A stretch of DNA of 64,000 bases. It comes from Streptomyces panaciradicis (GTDB taxonomy: Bacteria > Actinomycetota > Actinomycetes > Streptomycetales > Streptomycetaceae). This document shows positions 50,919-59,792 of this stretch, one piece after another. The stretch spans positions 30,259 to 94,258 of the forward strand of contig NZ_JAMGBF010000063.1 in the NCBI RefSeq assembly GCF_023516615.1, written 5' to 3'. The position numbers and the translations under genes are program-made. Under the pieces are notes generated by a model that saw nothing but the letters and a program-made list of their open reading frames with translations, made no database searches and had not been told where the DNA came from. Each line of letters starts with the position of its first letter. The stretch's first letter is position 1.

Positions 50919-51014
50919 GGATCCACCTCCAGCCCCGACGCCCGTACGACCCGCTCACCATCGGAGGGGGCGCACCGACCGCCCGCCCCCGGCACGCCGT
51001 CCTCGTCCGTCCCC

Positions 51015-51485
51015 TCAGCCGTTCTCCGCCTGGAACATCCAGTGATGCTTCTCCAGATCCGCCGTAATGCCGATCAGCATGTCCTGGCTGACGGGGTCCG
51101 CGTCCCCGGTGGCCGCCACCCGCTCCCGCATCCGCACGATCACCGCGCCCAGGGCGTCCACGAGGGTCCGTACCGCGTCCGTGTCCTTCATCCAGCCGTC
51201 GGGCACCGCCCCGATCCCACTGCCGGCGGCCACCGTCGCGGCACGTCCGTCGGGCGGCACGCCCAGGGCCGAGGCCCGCTCCGCCACCGTGTCGGAGTGC
51301 GTCCGCGCGGAGTCCACGACCTCGTCGAGCTGGAGATGCACGGAGCGGAAGCGCGGCCCCACCACGTTCCAGTGGACCTGCTTCGCGACGAGGGAGAGGT
51401 CCAGGAGGTCGACGAGCGCCCCCTGGAGCGCCTCGGAGACGGTCTTCAGGTCCGGGTCGGACAACGGGCTCTTCACGACGTACAT
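51015..51485 (-). CDS. Dps-family DNA-protecting ferritin
   Basis: Mini-ferritin of 156 residues forming dodecamers that oxidise and store iron; probably the S. coelicolor DpsB counterpart by position. The intersubunit ferroxidase residues are seen in KQVHWNVVGPRF (His38) and HLQLDEVVD (His50, Asp54). DPVSQDMLIGITADLEKHHWMF is the conserved C-terminal helix. It has only a short N-terminal tail and no Lys-rich DNA-binding extension. ATG 51485 is preceded by GGAG at 8 nt; longer frames upstream lack support. Confidence 0.92.
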   Translation of the reverse strand: MYVVKSPLSDPDLKTVSEALQGALVDLLDLSLVAKQVHWNVVGPRFRSVHLQLDEVVDSARTHSDTVAERASALGVPPDGRAATVAAGSGIGAVPDGWMKDTDAVRTLVDALGAVIVRMRERVAATGDADPVSQDMLIGITADLEKHHWMFQAENG

Positions 51486-51650
51486 CCGCGTACTCCGATT
51501 CTGTGTGCGGCCCCGAGTCCCGTCCCCCGCCTCCCCACCATGCACGAAAGCCCCGAACCGCGCCTCTCCGGATCACCCGGTGAGGCCCCGGCCGGGGCAC
51601 TCGCACACTTCGTGGTGCGTCGTCAGGTCAAGCGCACATCCGCGTGAACG

Positions 51651-52019
51651 TCACGCGGCGACCACGTCCACCGCCTCGGCGGGCGCCTTGATGGTCACCC
51701 TTTCCGGAGGCACACCGGTCACCGACACGGAACCCAGCATCGGGCGAACCGGTGCCGGCGAGGCGGCCGCAGCGGACTGGGCCAGCTCGGCGAGGGCGAG
51801 TTCGTCGCTCACTTCCCGCATGAGTTCGGACATCCGTACGTCCAGCGCGTCGCAGATGGCGGCGAGCAGCTCGGAGGAAGCCTCCTTCTGCCCCCGCTCC
51901 ACCTCGGAGAGATAGCCGAGTGAGACTCGGGCGGACGAGGAGACTTCGCGCAGAGTACGGCCCTGGCGTTGGCGCTGCCGACGCAGCACGTCACCCAGCA
52001 GGCGACGGAGCAGAATCAT
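51651..52019 (-). CDS. clgR: Clp gene regulator ClgR
   Basis: XRE-type activator of clp protease genes; 122 residues. The HTH domain (about 8-70) reads GRTLREVSSSARVSLGYLSE and VERGQKEASSELLAAICDAL, almost invariant among actinobacterial ClgR proteins. The C-terminus ends VDVVAA; two terminal alanines are known to mark Streptomyces ClgR for ClpP-dependent degradation, closing a feedback loop. The start is ATG 52019 with GGAGGG about 8 nt upstream. It follows rimO-pgsA-cinA on the same strand, the order also known around clgR in other actinobacteria. Confidence 0.93.
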   Translation of the reverse strand: MILLRRLLGDVLRRQRQRQGRTLREVSSSARVSLGYLSEVERGQKEASSELLAAICDALDVRMSELMREVSDELALAELAQSAAAASPAPVRPMLGSVSVTGVPPERVTIKAPAEAVDVVAA

Positions 52020-52128
52020 CGGTGGCTCCCTCCTCGGACCGCGTAGCCGCATCCTTCACGCCCCACCGTACCGCCTCGCGCCGCGGCCGTGCGGGGAGCG
52101 ATGTCGTGTTCACTCAGGGCTGCAAACA

Positions 52129-52674
52129 TCAAAACCCCCCGTTCTGTTCCGTATCCTGTGCCCGCTCATTCCCACTGTGTTCGCCCGCAAGCTCCGTCAG
52201 GAGCAGTGCGAGTACGCTCCGTACACTCTCTCTACGAATTTCCGCACGGTCGCCGTTCAACCGCAGGGCCTCCACTTTTCCGCCAGAGGCAGAACCGGAT
52301 CCAGGGCCGAAGGGCCCGTCCACGGCCACGAAAACCGTGCCGACGGGCCGGCCGTCCTGCGGCTCCGGGCCCGCGACTCCGGTCGTCGCGATGCCCCAGT
52401 CGGCGCCCAGCGCCTTGCGCACACCGGCCGCCATCTGGGCCGCGACCTGCGGGTCCACCGCTCCTCGCGCCGCCAGCAGGTCGGGGTCGACCCCCAGCAG
52501 CTCGTGCTTGAGTTCGGTGGCGTACGCCGTCACCGAACCCCGGAACGCCTTGGACGCACCGGGGACGCCTGTGACGTCCGCCGCAACCAACCCACCGGTG
52601 AGCGACTCCGCGACGGCGAGGGTCTCGCCCCTCACTGTCAGTAGTCTCACCACGTCGGCGGCCTGGGAACTCAC
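52129..52674 (-). CDS. CinA C-terminal domain protein (NMN amidohydrolase-like)
   Basis: Single-domain CinA/PncC protein of 181 residues, predicted to deamidate nicotinamide mononucleotide in NAD recycling. It has TLAVAESLTGGLVAADVT, FRGSVTAYATELKHELLGV, DWGIATTGVAGPEPQDG and PVGTVFVAV. The N-terminal molybdopterin-like domain of full-length CinA is absent. The GTG start overlaps the pgsA stop by 4 bp. The last 20 residues are polar and variable. Confidence 0.92.
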   Translation of the reverse strand: MSSQAADVVRLLTVRGETLAVAESLTGGLVAADVTGVPGASKAFRGSVTAYATELKHELLGVDPDLLAARGAVDPQVAAQMAAGVRKALGADWGIATTGVAGPEPQDGRPVGTVFVAVDGPFGPGSGSASGGKVEALRLNGDRAEIRRESVRSVLALLLTELAGEHSGNERAQDTEQNGGF

Positions 52675-53393
52675 GCTTCCGTCTCCTCCAACGCGGCCTT
52701 GCGCTCGGCGATTCCCTGCCTGCGCAGCACAATGGCCTGTCTCACATAGTCGAGTCCGGTGACCACCGTCAGGACGACCGCCACACCCATGACCCAGAAC
52801 CTCAGGGTGGCCAGCCATCCCGTCAGCGCCAGGATGTACATCCCGACGGCCACGCCCTGGATGAGCGTCTTGAGCTTGCCGCCGCGGCTCGCCGGGATCA
52901 CGCCGTACCGGATGACCACGAAACGCAGCAGGGTGATCCCGAGTTCCCGGCCGAGGATGACGATCGTCACCCACCACGGCAGGTCGCCCAGGCCGGACAG
53001 GCAGATCAGCGCCGCGCCCATGATCGCCTTGTCGGCGATGGGGTCGGCGATCTTCCCGAAGTCGGTGACGAGGTTGTAGGTACGGGCGAGGTGGCCGTCG
53101 AACAGGTCGGTGATCATGGCGACGGCGAACGCGGCCCAGGCGACCGAGCGCCAGGCCGGGTCGTAGCCGCCGTCGGCGAGCATCAGCACGACGAAGCCGG
53201 GGACGAGCAGCAGCCGGAGCATGGTGAGCAGGTTGGCGATGTTCCACACGCTCGCCTGGTTGACGGCCGCGGCCGCGATCTTCGCGCCCCGCGGATGCTT
53301 CGTGCCGCCTTCCGCCTCGGAAGGAATGGCGTCGGCCTGCGCGGGACCCGTCTTGGAGGAACCGTTCGCCGCCGATGCCGGGACTCCGGTCAT
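52671..53393 (-). CDS. pgsA: CDP-diacylglycerol-glycerol-3-phosphate 3-phosphatidyltransferase
   Basis: Membrane enzyme making phosphatidylglycerophosphate, precursor of phosphatidylglycerol and cardiolipin; 240 residues. The CDP-alcohol phosphotransferase motif D-x2-DG-x2-AR-x8-G-x3-D-x3-D is complete in DLFDGHLARTYNLVTDFGKI and the following ADPIADK. About five hydrophobic helices are present. The first 45 residues are a polar extension. Its start overlaps the rimO stop by 4 bp and its stop overlaps cinA, so rimO-pgsA-cinA are tightly coupled. Confidence 0.95.
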   Translation of the reverse strand: MTGVPASAANGSSKTGPAQADAIPSEAEGGTKHPRGAKIAAAAVNQASVWNIANLLTMLRLLLVPGFVVLMLADGGYDPAWRSVAWAAFAVAMITDLFDGHLARTYNLVTDFGKIADPIADKAIMGAALICLSGLGDLPWWVTIVILGRELGITLLRFVVIRYGVIPASRGGKLKTLIQGVAVGMYILALTGWLATLRFWVMGVAVVLTVVTGLDYVRQAIVLRRQGIAERKAALEETEA

Positions 53394-54859
53394 CTGCCCG
53401 CCTCCTCACTGGACCCGAGCGAGCCCGTGAGCGGCTCGGCCACCAGGTCGACACCCTCCGTACCGACCACCTTGGCCTCGACGATACGGCCGACGCTCAG
53501 ACCCGCGCCGCTCGTGAGCAGCACCTGGCCGTCCGTCTCGGGCGCCTGGTGGGCGCCGCGGCCGTACACACCCTCCTCGTCCACGGACTCCACGAGGACG
53601 TGCGCGGTCTCGCCCACGCGCTCCTCGGCCCGCTGCGAGACGAGCTCCTCGGCCAGCCGGGAGATGTGCGCGAGCCGCTCGGCGACGACGTCCTCGTCCA
53701 GCTTGTTCTCGTACGTCGCCGCTTCCGTGCCCTCCTCGTCGGAGTACCCGAAGACGCCGATGGCGTCCAGCCGCGCGCCGGTGAGGAAACGCTCCAGCTC
53801 CGCCAGGTCGGCCTCGCTCTCGCCGGGGAAGCCGACGATGAAGTTGGAGCGCACGCCCGCCTGGGGCGCCTTGCTCCGGATGGTGTCGAGCAGCTCCAGG
53901 AAGCGGTCGGTGTCGCCGAAGCGGCGCATGGCGCGCAGCACGCCGGGCGCGGAGTGCTGGAAGGACAGGTCGAAGTACGGCGCGACCTTGGGGGTGGAGG
54001 TCAGGACGTCGATCAGCCCGGGGCGCATCTCGGCCGGCTGGAGGTAGCTGACGCGCACGCGCTCGATGCCGTCGACCTCGGCCAGCTCGGGCAGCAGGGA
54101 CTCCAGCAGGCGGATGTCGCCGAGGTCCTTGCCGTAGGAGGTGTTGTTCTCGGAGACCAGCATGATCTCCTTGACGCCCTGCTCGGCCAGCCAGCGGGTC
54201 TCGTTCAGCACGTCGCTCGGGCGGCGGGAGATGAAGGAGCCGCGGAAGGACGGGATGGCGCAGAAGGTGCAGCGGCGGTCGCAGCCGGAGGCGAGCTTCA
54301 CGGAGGCGACCGGGGAGCCGTCCAGCCGGCGGCGCAGGGGTGCCCGGGGGCCCGAGGCGGGCGCGAGGCCCTCGGGGAGGTCCGCGGGCGCGTGTCCGGG
54401 CAGGGCGACCTCGGCCGCGGAGTCCTGGCGCTCGGCGGGGCTGATCGGCAGCAGCTTGCGCCGGTCGCGCGGGGTGTGGGCGGCGTGGATGCCGCCGCTG
54501 AGGATGGTCTGCAGGCGGTCGGAGATGTCCGCGTAGTCGTCGAAGCCGAGCACGCCGTCGGCCTCGGGCAGGGCCTCGGCGAGGTCCTTGCCGTACCGCT
54601 CGGCCATGCAGCCCACCGCCACGACGGCCTGGGTTCTGCCGTGTCCCTTGAGGTCGTTGGCCTCCAGGAGGGCGTCGACGGAGTCCTTCTTGGCGGCTTC
54701 GACGAAGCCGCAGGTGTTCACGACCGCGACGTCCGCGTCCGCGGCGTCCTCGACGAGGTCCCAGCCGTCCGCCTCCAAGCGGCCTGCGAGCTCCTCCGAG
54801 TCCACCTCGTTACGGGCGCAGCCAAGGGTGACGAGTGCGACGGTACGGCGTTCAGGCAT
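53390..54859 (-). CDS. rimO: Ribosomal protein S12 methylthiotransferase RimO
   Basis: Radical SAM enzyme that methylthiolates an aspartate of ribosomal protein S12; 489 residues. The N-terminal cluster cysteines lie in TLGCARNEVDSEE, VNTCGFVEAAKKDSVD and VGCMAERYGKDLA; the radical SAM motif is SGCDRRCTFCAIP; a TRAM domain is C-terminal (about 410-475). CARNEVDSE and the S12-type KLASGCDRRC separate it from MiaB. A Pro/Ala-rich insert of about 30 residues lies before the radical SAM motif. The start is ATG 54859. Confidence 0.96.
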   Translation of the reverse strand: MPERRTVALVTLGCARNEVDSEELAGRLEADGWDLVEDAADADVAVVNTCGFVEAAKKDSVDALLEANDLKGHGRTQAVVAVGCMAERYGKDLAEALPEADGVLGFDDYADISDRLQTILSGGIHAAHTPRDRRKLLPISPAERQDSAAEVALPGHAPADLPEGLAPASGPRAPLRRRLDGSPVASVKLASGCDRRCTFCAIPSFRGSFISRRPSDVLNETRWLAEQGVKEIMLVSENNTSYGKDLGDIRLLESLLPELAEVDGIERVRVSYLQPAEMRPGLIDVLTSTPKVAPYFDLSFQHSAPGVLRAMRRFGDTDRFLELLDTIRSKAPQAGVRSNFIVGFPGESEADLAELERFLTGARLDAIGVFGYSDEEGTEAATYENKLDEDVVAERLAHISRLAEELVSQRAEERVGETAHVLVESVDEEGVYGRGAHQAPETDGQVLLTSGAGLSVGRIVEAKVVGTEGVDLVAEPLTGSLGSSEEAGR

Positions 54860-54897
54860 GGGCTCAAGACTACTTTGTCCCGCTGACGGTCCACGTC

Positions 54898-54929
54898 GAA
54901 GGGCCCGGCCGATCCCGGCCGGGCCCTTC
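54898..54929 (-). terminator. Terminator hairpin after the RodZ-like gene
   Basis: GAAGGGCCCGGCCG pairs with CGGCCGGGCCCTTC (14 bp, 4-nt loop), 16 bp beyond the stop of the minus-strand HTH membrane gene and before rimO. It would end that gene's transcript and insulate rimO. Confidence 0.8.
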
Positions 54930-54944
54930 GGTGCGCGTGTGCGG

Positions 54945-55784
54945 TCAGCCGACCTGGGGGTCGCCCTTGGTGTACGTCAGGCGCTCCACCGCGCCCGGCT
55001 GGAACTGGTCCTCGATCTTCTTGCCGTTGACGTAGAGCTGGATGGCTCCGGCGTCGCCGAGGACGAGGTTGATCTTCTGGCTGTCCTGGAAGGTCTTGGA
55101 GTCGCCCTGCGCGAGGAGCCCGTCGAACAGCAGCCGGCCGTTGTGGTCCTTGGCGGAGATCCAGCTCTTTCCGTCGGGGGCCGTGACGCGGACGGTCACC
55201 TTGTCCTGGGGCGCGGCGGCGATGGCGCTGTCCGAGGGGTCGGACTTCGGGGTGGCGGACTTCTTGCCGTGCGGTGTCGGCGAGGCGGACTTGCTCTGCG
55301 TGGGCGTCGATCCCTCGGCGACCTGGGCCTTGCCGCCGCCGTCGTCGCCGCCCTTGAACGCGGTGAACCCGACGAAGCCGACCACGGCGACGATCGCGGC
55401 GACCATCGCCGCGGTCCAGTTCGGGCCGCGGCGCTCGGGGCGGATGCGTTCCGCCTCGAACAGCGGGGCCGCCGGGGTCGGGGCCGGGCGGCCGCCGTGA
55501 TCGGCGTCGTACTGCGCGAGCAGCGGGGCCGGATCGAGGTGGACGGCCTTGGCCAGGGTCCGGATGTGCCCGCGCGCGTAGACGGCACCACCGCAGGGGT
55601 CGAAGTCGTCCGCCTCGATGGCGTGCACGATGGCGATGCGGACCCGGGTGGCGTTGCTGACGTCGTCGACGGTCAGCCCAGCGTCGATGCGCGCCTGTTT
55701 GAGGGCGCGGCCGACGGAGAGGCGGGGCTGCTCGCGATCGTCTTCGAACGGACGCTCGTCTTCAGGGGAGTTGCCGATGGACAC
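54945..55784 (-). CDS. RodZ-like HTH membrane protein with DUF4115 domain
   Basis: Single-pass membrane protein of 279 residues. An N-terminal HTH of RodZ type (about 25-95, VGRALKQARIDAGLTVDDVS and YARGHIRTLAKAVHLDP) is cytoplasmic. One transmembrane helix (WTAAMVAAIVAVVGFVGFTA) and a Ser/Thr/Lys-rich linker follow, then an extracytoplasmic DUF4115 beta domain (about 195-279) with VTVRVTAPDGKSWI. The start is GTG 55784 with AAAGG 7 nt upstream. RodZ organises the MreB cytoskeleton in rods; in Streptomyces the role is unclear. It lies between ftsK and rimO on the same strand. Confidence 0.86.
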   Translation of the reverse strand: MSIGNSPEDERPFEDDREQPRLSVGRALKQARIDAGLTVDDVSNATRVRIAIVHAIEADDFDPCGGAVYARGHIRTLAKAVHLDPAPLLAQYDADHGGRPAPTPAAPLFEAERIRPERRGPNWTAAMVAAIVAVVGFVGFTAFKGGDDGGGKAQVAEGSTPTQSKSASPTPHGKKSATPKSDPSDSAIAAAPQDKVTVRVTAPDGKSWISAKDHNGRLLFDGLLAQGDSKTFQDSQKINLVLGDAGAIQLYVNGKKIEDQFQPGAVERLTYTKGDPQVG

Positions 55785-56028
55785 GGGGGCGCCTTTCGAG
55801 CGTTTTAGCCACCTGTGCTGAGGGTTCAGTCTATGGGGGGTGCGAAAGGGTGGGGCAACCGGACGGTCGAGCTTGTTAGCCCATCGGTATGGCCGGACAC
55901 GCCGATGGTCGGGCACGCGTTTGTCGCTTCCCTCAACTTGACGTACGCGGAAGGGAAACGGTTGCTCAATGATCCCTTACGGGTGGGTCACGATCGGACA
56001 TCGGTGGCGCACCCGATCGGGGCCTTTC

Positions 56029-58740
56029 TCAAGCCTCCCCGCGGATCACCGCGAGCACTCCGTCCAGTTCGTCGGCCTTCACAAGAACGTCACGAGCCTT
56101 GGACCCCTCGCTCGGCCCGACGATGCCCCTGGACTCCATGAGGTCCATGAGCCGGCCGGCCTTGGCGAAGCCGACGCGCAGCTTGCGCTGGAGCATGGAC
56201 GTCGACCCGAACTGGGTGGACACCACCAGCTCGGCCGCCTGGCACAGCAGGTCGAGATCGTCGCCGATCTCCTCGTCGATCTCCTTCTTCTGCTTGGTGC
56301 CGACGGTGACGTCGTCCCGGAAGACGGGCGCCATCTGGTCCTTGCAGTGCTGGACGATCGCCGCGACCTCGTCCTCGGTCACGAACGCGCCCTGCATACG
56401 GGTCGGCTTGCTCGCGCCCATCGGCAGGAACAGGCCGTCGCCCTTGCCGATCAGCTTCTCGGCGCCGGGCTGGTCGAGGATGACGCGGGAGTCGGCGAGC
56501 GAGGAGGTGGCGAAGGCGAGCCGGGAGGGCACGTTCGCCTTGATCAGACCGGTGACGACGTCCACCGACGGCCGCTGCGTGGCGAGGACCAGGTGGATGC
56601 CGGCCGCGCGCGCGAGCTGCGTGATGCGCACGATCGCGTCCTCGACGTCGCGCGGGGCGACCATCATCAGGTCGGCGAGCTCGTCGACGATCACCAGCAG
56701 GTACGGGTAGGGCTGGAGCTCGCGCTCGCTGCCCTCCGGGGTCTTCACCTTGCCGTTGCGGACGGCCTCGTTGAAGTCGTCGATGTGCCGGTAGCCGTAC
56801 GCCGCGAGGTCGTCGTAGCGCAGGTCCATCTCGCGTACGACCCACTGGAGCGCCTCGGCGGCCCGCTTGGGGTTGGTGATGATCGGCGTGATCAGGTGCG
56901 GGATGCCCTCGTAGGCCGTCAGCTCCACGCGCTTGGGGTCGACGAGGACCATGCGCACGTCCTCGGGGGTCGCGCGGACCATGACCGAGGTGATGAGGCA
57001 GTTGATGCACGACGACTTGCCGGAGCCGGTGGCTCCGGCGACGAGGACGTGCGGCATCTTCGCGAGGTTGGCCATCACGTAGCCGCCCTCGACGTCCTTG
57101 CCGAGCGCGACCAGCATCGGGTGGTCGTCCTCGGCGGCGGCCGCGAGGCGCAGCACGTCGCCGAGGTTGACCATCTCGCGGTCGGTGTTGGGGATCTCGA
57201 TGCCGACGGCGGACTTGCCGGGGATCGGGCTGATGATCCGCACGTCCGGGCTGGCGACGGCGTACGCGATGTTCTTCGTCAGCGCGGTGATCCGCTCGAC
57301 CTTCACGGCCGGGCCGAGCTCGACCTCGTAGCGGGTGACCGTCGGCCCGCGCGTGAAGCCGGTGACGGCGGCGTCGACCTTGAACTCCGTGAAGACGTTC
57401 GTCAGGGAGGCGACGACCGCGTCGTTGGCGGCGCTGCGCGCCTTGCCGGGGCCGCCGCGGGTGAGCAGGTCGAGCGAGGGCAGCGCGTAGGTGATGTCGC
57501 CGGACAGCTGGAGCTGCTCCGCGCGCGCGGGCAGTTCGGCGGGCGCCTCCGGCGCGGGCTTGGTGAGGTCGGCGACCTCGACCTTGAGCTTCTCCTGCCT
57601 GAGCTTCTCCTGCTTGGGGCGCGCGGCCGGGACCGGCGTCGGCGTGGGCAGCGTCTCCTCGCGGTCGCCCACGCTCACCCCCTGGGTGAGGTCGGCGACG
57701 ACGGGCGAGGGCGGCATCCCGTGCATGACGGCGCCGTCGAGCGCGGCCGCGGCGGCCGCGGCGACGTCCACAGCGTCCATCTGACGGCCCATGTCGGGCT
57801 GGGGCACCGCGGAGCGCCTGGGGCGGCTCCGGCGCCGGGAGAGGGCCTCCTGCTCCGCACTGTCGGGGTCGTACGGCTCGGGGGCGGAGCCGCGGCGGCG
57901 GGTGCGGGCGGGGATCGCCTCGCGCCACTGCTCGTCGTAGCGCTCGTCGTCCTCGGTGGGCTCGCCCACGTACGGGTCGTGGACGATCCCGAGCCGCACC
58001 CCGAGCATCCGCAGCCGCTGCGGGATGGCGTTGACCGGGGTGGCGGTGACGACGAGCAGACCGAAGACCGTGAGCAGTACGAGCAGCGGTACGGCGAGCA
58101 CGTCGCCCATGGTGTACGTCAGCGGGGTGGCCGCCGCCCAGCCGATGAGGCCGCCCGCGTCCCTTATGGCCTGCATGCCGTCGCTGCGGGCGGGCGAGCC
58201 GCAGGCGATGTGGACCTGGCCGAGCACGCCGATGGCGAGCGCGGACAGGCCGATGACGATACGGCCGTTGGCCTCGGGCTTCTCCGGGTGCCGGATGAAG
58301 CGCGCGGCGATGACCGCGAGCAGTATCGGCACGAGCAGGTCCAGGCGGCCGAAGGAGCCGGTCACCAGGATCTCGACGAGGTCGCCGACGGGGCCGCGCA
58401 GGTCGGCCCAGGTGCCGGCGGCGACGATCAGGGCGATGCCGAGGAGAAGGAGAGCCACGCCGTCCTTGCGGTGTGCGGGATCGAGGTTCTTCGCTCCCGT
58501 CCCTATACCCCGGAAAACGGCGCCCACGGCGTGCGCGACGCCGAGCCACAGCGCGCGCACCAGCCGGTAGATGCCCCCGGTCGGGCTCGGCGCCGGCCTC
58601 GGCGGCGGCGCGGCCTTCTTGGCGGCGGCCTTCCTGGCGGGCGCCTTCTTCGCCGGGGCCCTTTTCGCGGCGGCCTTCTTCGCCGGAGCCGCCGCCTTCT
58701 TCGCGGGCTGCTTCTTGGCAGCGGAGGGACGTGAGGCCAT
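56029..58740 (-). CDS. ftsK: DNA translocase FtsK/SpoIIIE
   Basis: Septal DNA pump that clears chromosomes during sporulation septation; 903 residues from ATG 58740. The first 50 residues are a Lys/Ala/Pro-rich basic tail. Four transmembrane helices lie at about 85-260, then an acidic and proline-rich linker (about 270-420). The motor has the alpha/beta domains with Walker A GATGSGKS (about 565-572), Walker B YLLVIVDELADLMM and LATQRPSVDVVTGLIKANVP. The C-terminal gamma winged helix includes STSMLQRKLRVGFAKAGRLM and VGPSEGSKARDVLV, which recognises polar DNA motifs. The ribosome site is weak. 244 bp separate it from the RodZ-like gene; I see nothing in that gap. Confidence 0.96.
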   Translation of the reverse strand: MASRPSAAKKQPAKKAAAPAKKAAAKRAPAKKAPARKAAAKKAAPPPRPAPSPTGGIYRLVRALWLGVAHAVGAVFRGIGTGAKNLDPAHRKDGVALLLLGIALIVAAGTWADLRGPVGDLVEILVTGSFGRLDLLVPILLAVIAARFIRHPEKPEANGRIVIGLSALAIGVLGQVHIACGSPARSDGMQAIRDAGGLIGWAAATPLTYTMGDVLAVPLLVLLTVFGLLVVTATPVNAIPQRLRMLGVRLGIVHDPYVGEPTEDDERYDEQWREAIPARTRRRGSAPEPYDPDSAEQEALSRRRSRPRRSAVPQPDMGRQMDAVDVAAAAAAALDGAVMHGMPPSPVVADLTQGVSVGDREETLPTPTPVPAARPKQEKLRQEKLKVEVADLTKPAPEAPAELPARAEQLQLSGDITYALPSLDLLTRGGPGKARSAANDAVVASLTNVFTEFKVDAAVTGFTRGPTVTRYEVELGPAVKVERITALTKNIAYAVASPDVRIISPIPGKSAVGIEIPNTDREMVNLGDVLRLAAAAEDDHPMLVALGKDVEGGYVMANLAKMPHVLVAGATGSGKSSCINCLITSVMVRATPEDVRMVLVDPKRVELTAYEGIPHLITPIITNPKRAAEALQWVVREMDLRYDDLAAYGYRHIDDFNEAVRNGKVKTPEGSERELQPYPYLLVIVDELADLMMVAPRDVEDAIVRITQLARAAGIHLVLATQRPSVDVVTGLIKANVPSRLAFATSSLADSRVILDQPGAEKLIGKGDGLFLPMGASKPTRMQGAFVTEDEVAAIVQHCKDQMAPVFRDDVTVGTKQKKEIDEEIGDDLDLLCQAAELVVSTQFGSTSMLQRKLRVGFAKAGRLMDLMESRGIVGPSEGSKARDVLVKADELDGVLAVIRGEA

Positions 58741-58864
58741 GGGTGTGAGGTTACCTGTGGAGACGACGACCGACACGTGTGCCCGCTGCTTCACCCGTTC
58801 GTGTCGCCCTTGACCGTGTGCGGAACTGACGCGTCCTCATCCGCAACTGCGCCTCGCGCGGGCG

Positions 58865-59548
58865 TCAGTTCTGCGAGGGCACCGAGGAGGTGTTTCCGGC
58901 GCCCGGCTCCAGCGCGTCCAGCGCCCGCCGCAAACCGGTGAGTTTGCGTTCGAGATGAGCCGCGGTGGCCACCGCCGCCGCGTCCGCCGAGTCGTCGTCC
59001 AGTTGCTTGGACAGCGCCTCGGCCTGCTCCTCGACGGCCGCGAGGCGCGCCGACAGCTCGGCGAGCAGGCCGGCCGGCTCCTTGGAGTCGCCGACCGCGG
59101 ACTTGCCTCCGCCGCCCTCCAGCTGCAGGCGCAGCAGTGCCGCCTGCTCCCGCAGCTGGCAGTTCTTCATGTACAGCTCGACGAACACCGAGACCTTCGC
59201 GCGCAGCACCCACGGGTCGAACGGCTTGGAGATGTAGTCCACCGCACCCGCCGCGTAGCCGCGGAACGTGTGGTGCGGGCCGTGGTTGATCGCGGTGAGG
59301 AAGATGATCGGGATGTCCCGGGTCCGCTCGCGCCGCTTGATGTGCGCGGCGGTCTCGAAACCGTCCATGCCCGGCATCTGGACGTCCAGCAGAATGACCG
59401 CGAAGTCGTCCGTGAGCAGTGCCTTGAGCGCTTCCTCCCCGGACGATGCCCGCACCAGTGTCTGATCGAGCGCGGAGAGGATGGCCTCCAGCGCCAGCAG
59501 ATTCTCCGGCCGGTCATCGACCAGGAGGATCTTGGCCTTCTGCACCAT
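58865..59548 (-). CDS. osaB: Response regulator OsaB (receiver plus coiled coil)
   Basis: Receiver-type regulator needed for osmoadaptation in S. coelicolor, partner of OsaA; 227 residues. The receiver (1-125) has Asp11-Asp12, phospho-acceptor Asp55 (VILLDVQMPGMDG) and ISKPFDPWVL with its conserved Lys. After it comes a coiled-coil region (about 130-215: LYMKNCQLREQAALLRLQLE, then LLAELSARLAAVEEQAEALSK and LERKLTGLRRALDAL) and no DNA-binding domain, so output must be through protein contacts. The start is ATG 59548 with GGAGGG 6 nt upstream; upstream frames are rejected. It lies 244 bp downstream of osaA. Confidence 0.92.
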   Translation of the reverse strand: MVQKAKILLVDDRPENLLALEAILSALDQTLVRASSGEEALKALLTDDFAVILLDVQMPGMDGFETAAHIKRRERTRDIPIIFLTAINHGPHHTFRGYAAGAVDYISKPFDPWVLRAKVSVFVELYMKNCQLREQAALLRLQLEGGGGKSAVGDSKEPAGLLAELSARLAAVEEQAEALSKQLDDDSADAAAVATAAHLERKLTGLRRALDALEPGAGNTSSVPSQN

Positions 59549-59792
59549 GGCCCGCCCTCCTCGCCCCGGATGTGCACCGGGCGCCGCCCCTGGGGACGAC
59601 TCCGTTTCGCCGCCCGTCCTTGTGCCGGTCATCGTAGCCGCACCCCGCCTGTCGCCACACCCTGTCACCGCGATGTCACTGTGCACGCAGCAGAAACGGA
59701 CCGGGAGACCAGAAGGTTCCCCGAATCCCGTACTTCTACACGGCGCCGGCCACACTGAGTCAGCAACTCCGTGTGAACATCGATGATTCCCG

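Noticed and set aside
55969..58734. Open frame of 921 codons on the plus strand opposite ftsK
   Set aside because: Mirror frame of ftsK codon usage, rich in Asp, Gly, Arg and Val with no motif; the ftsK frame shows intact Walker motifs and gamma domain.
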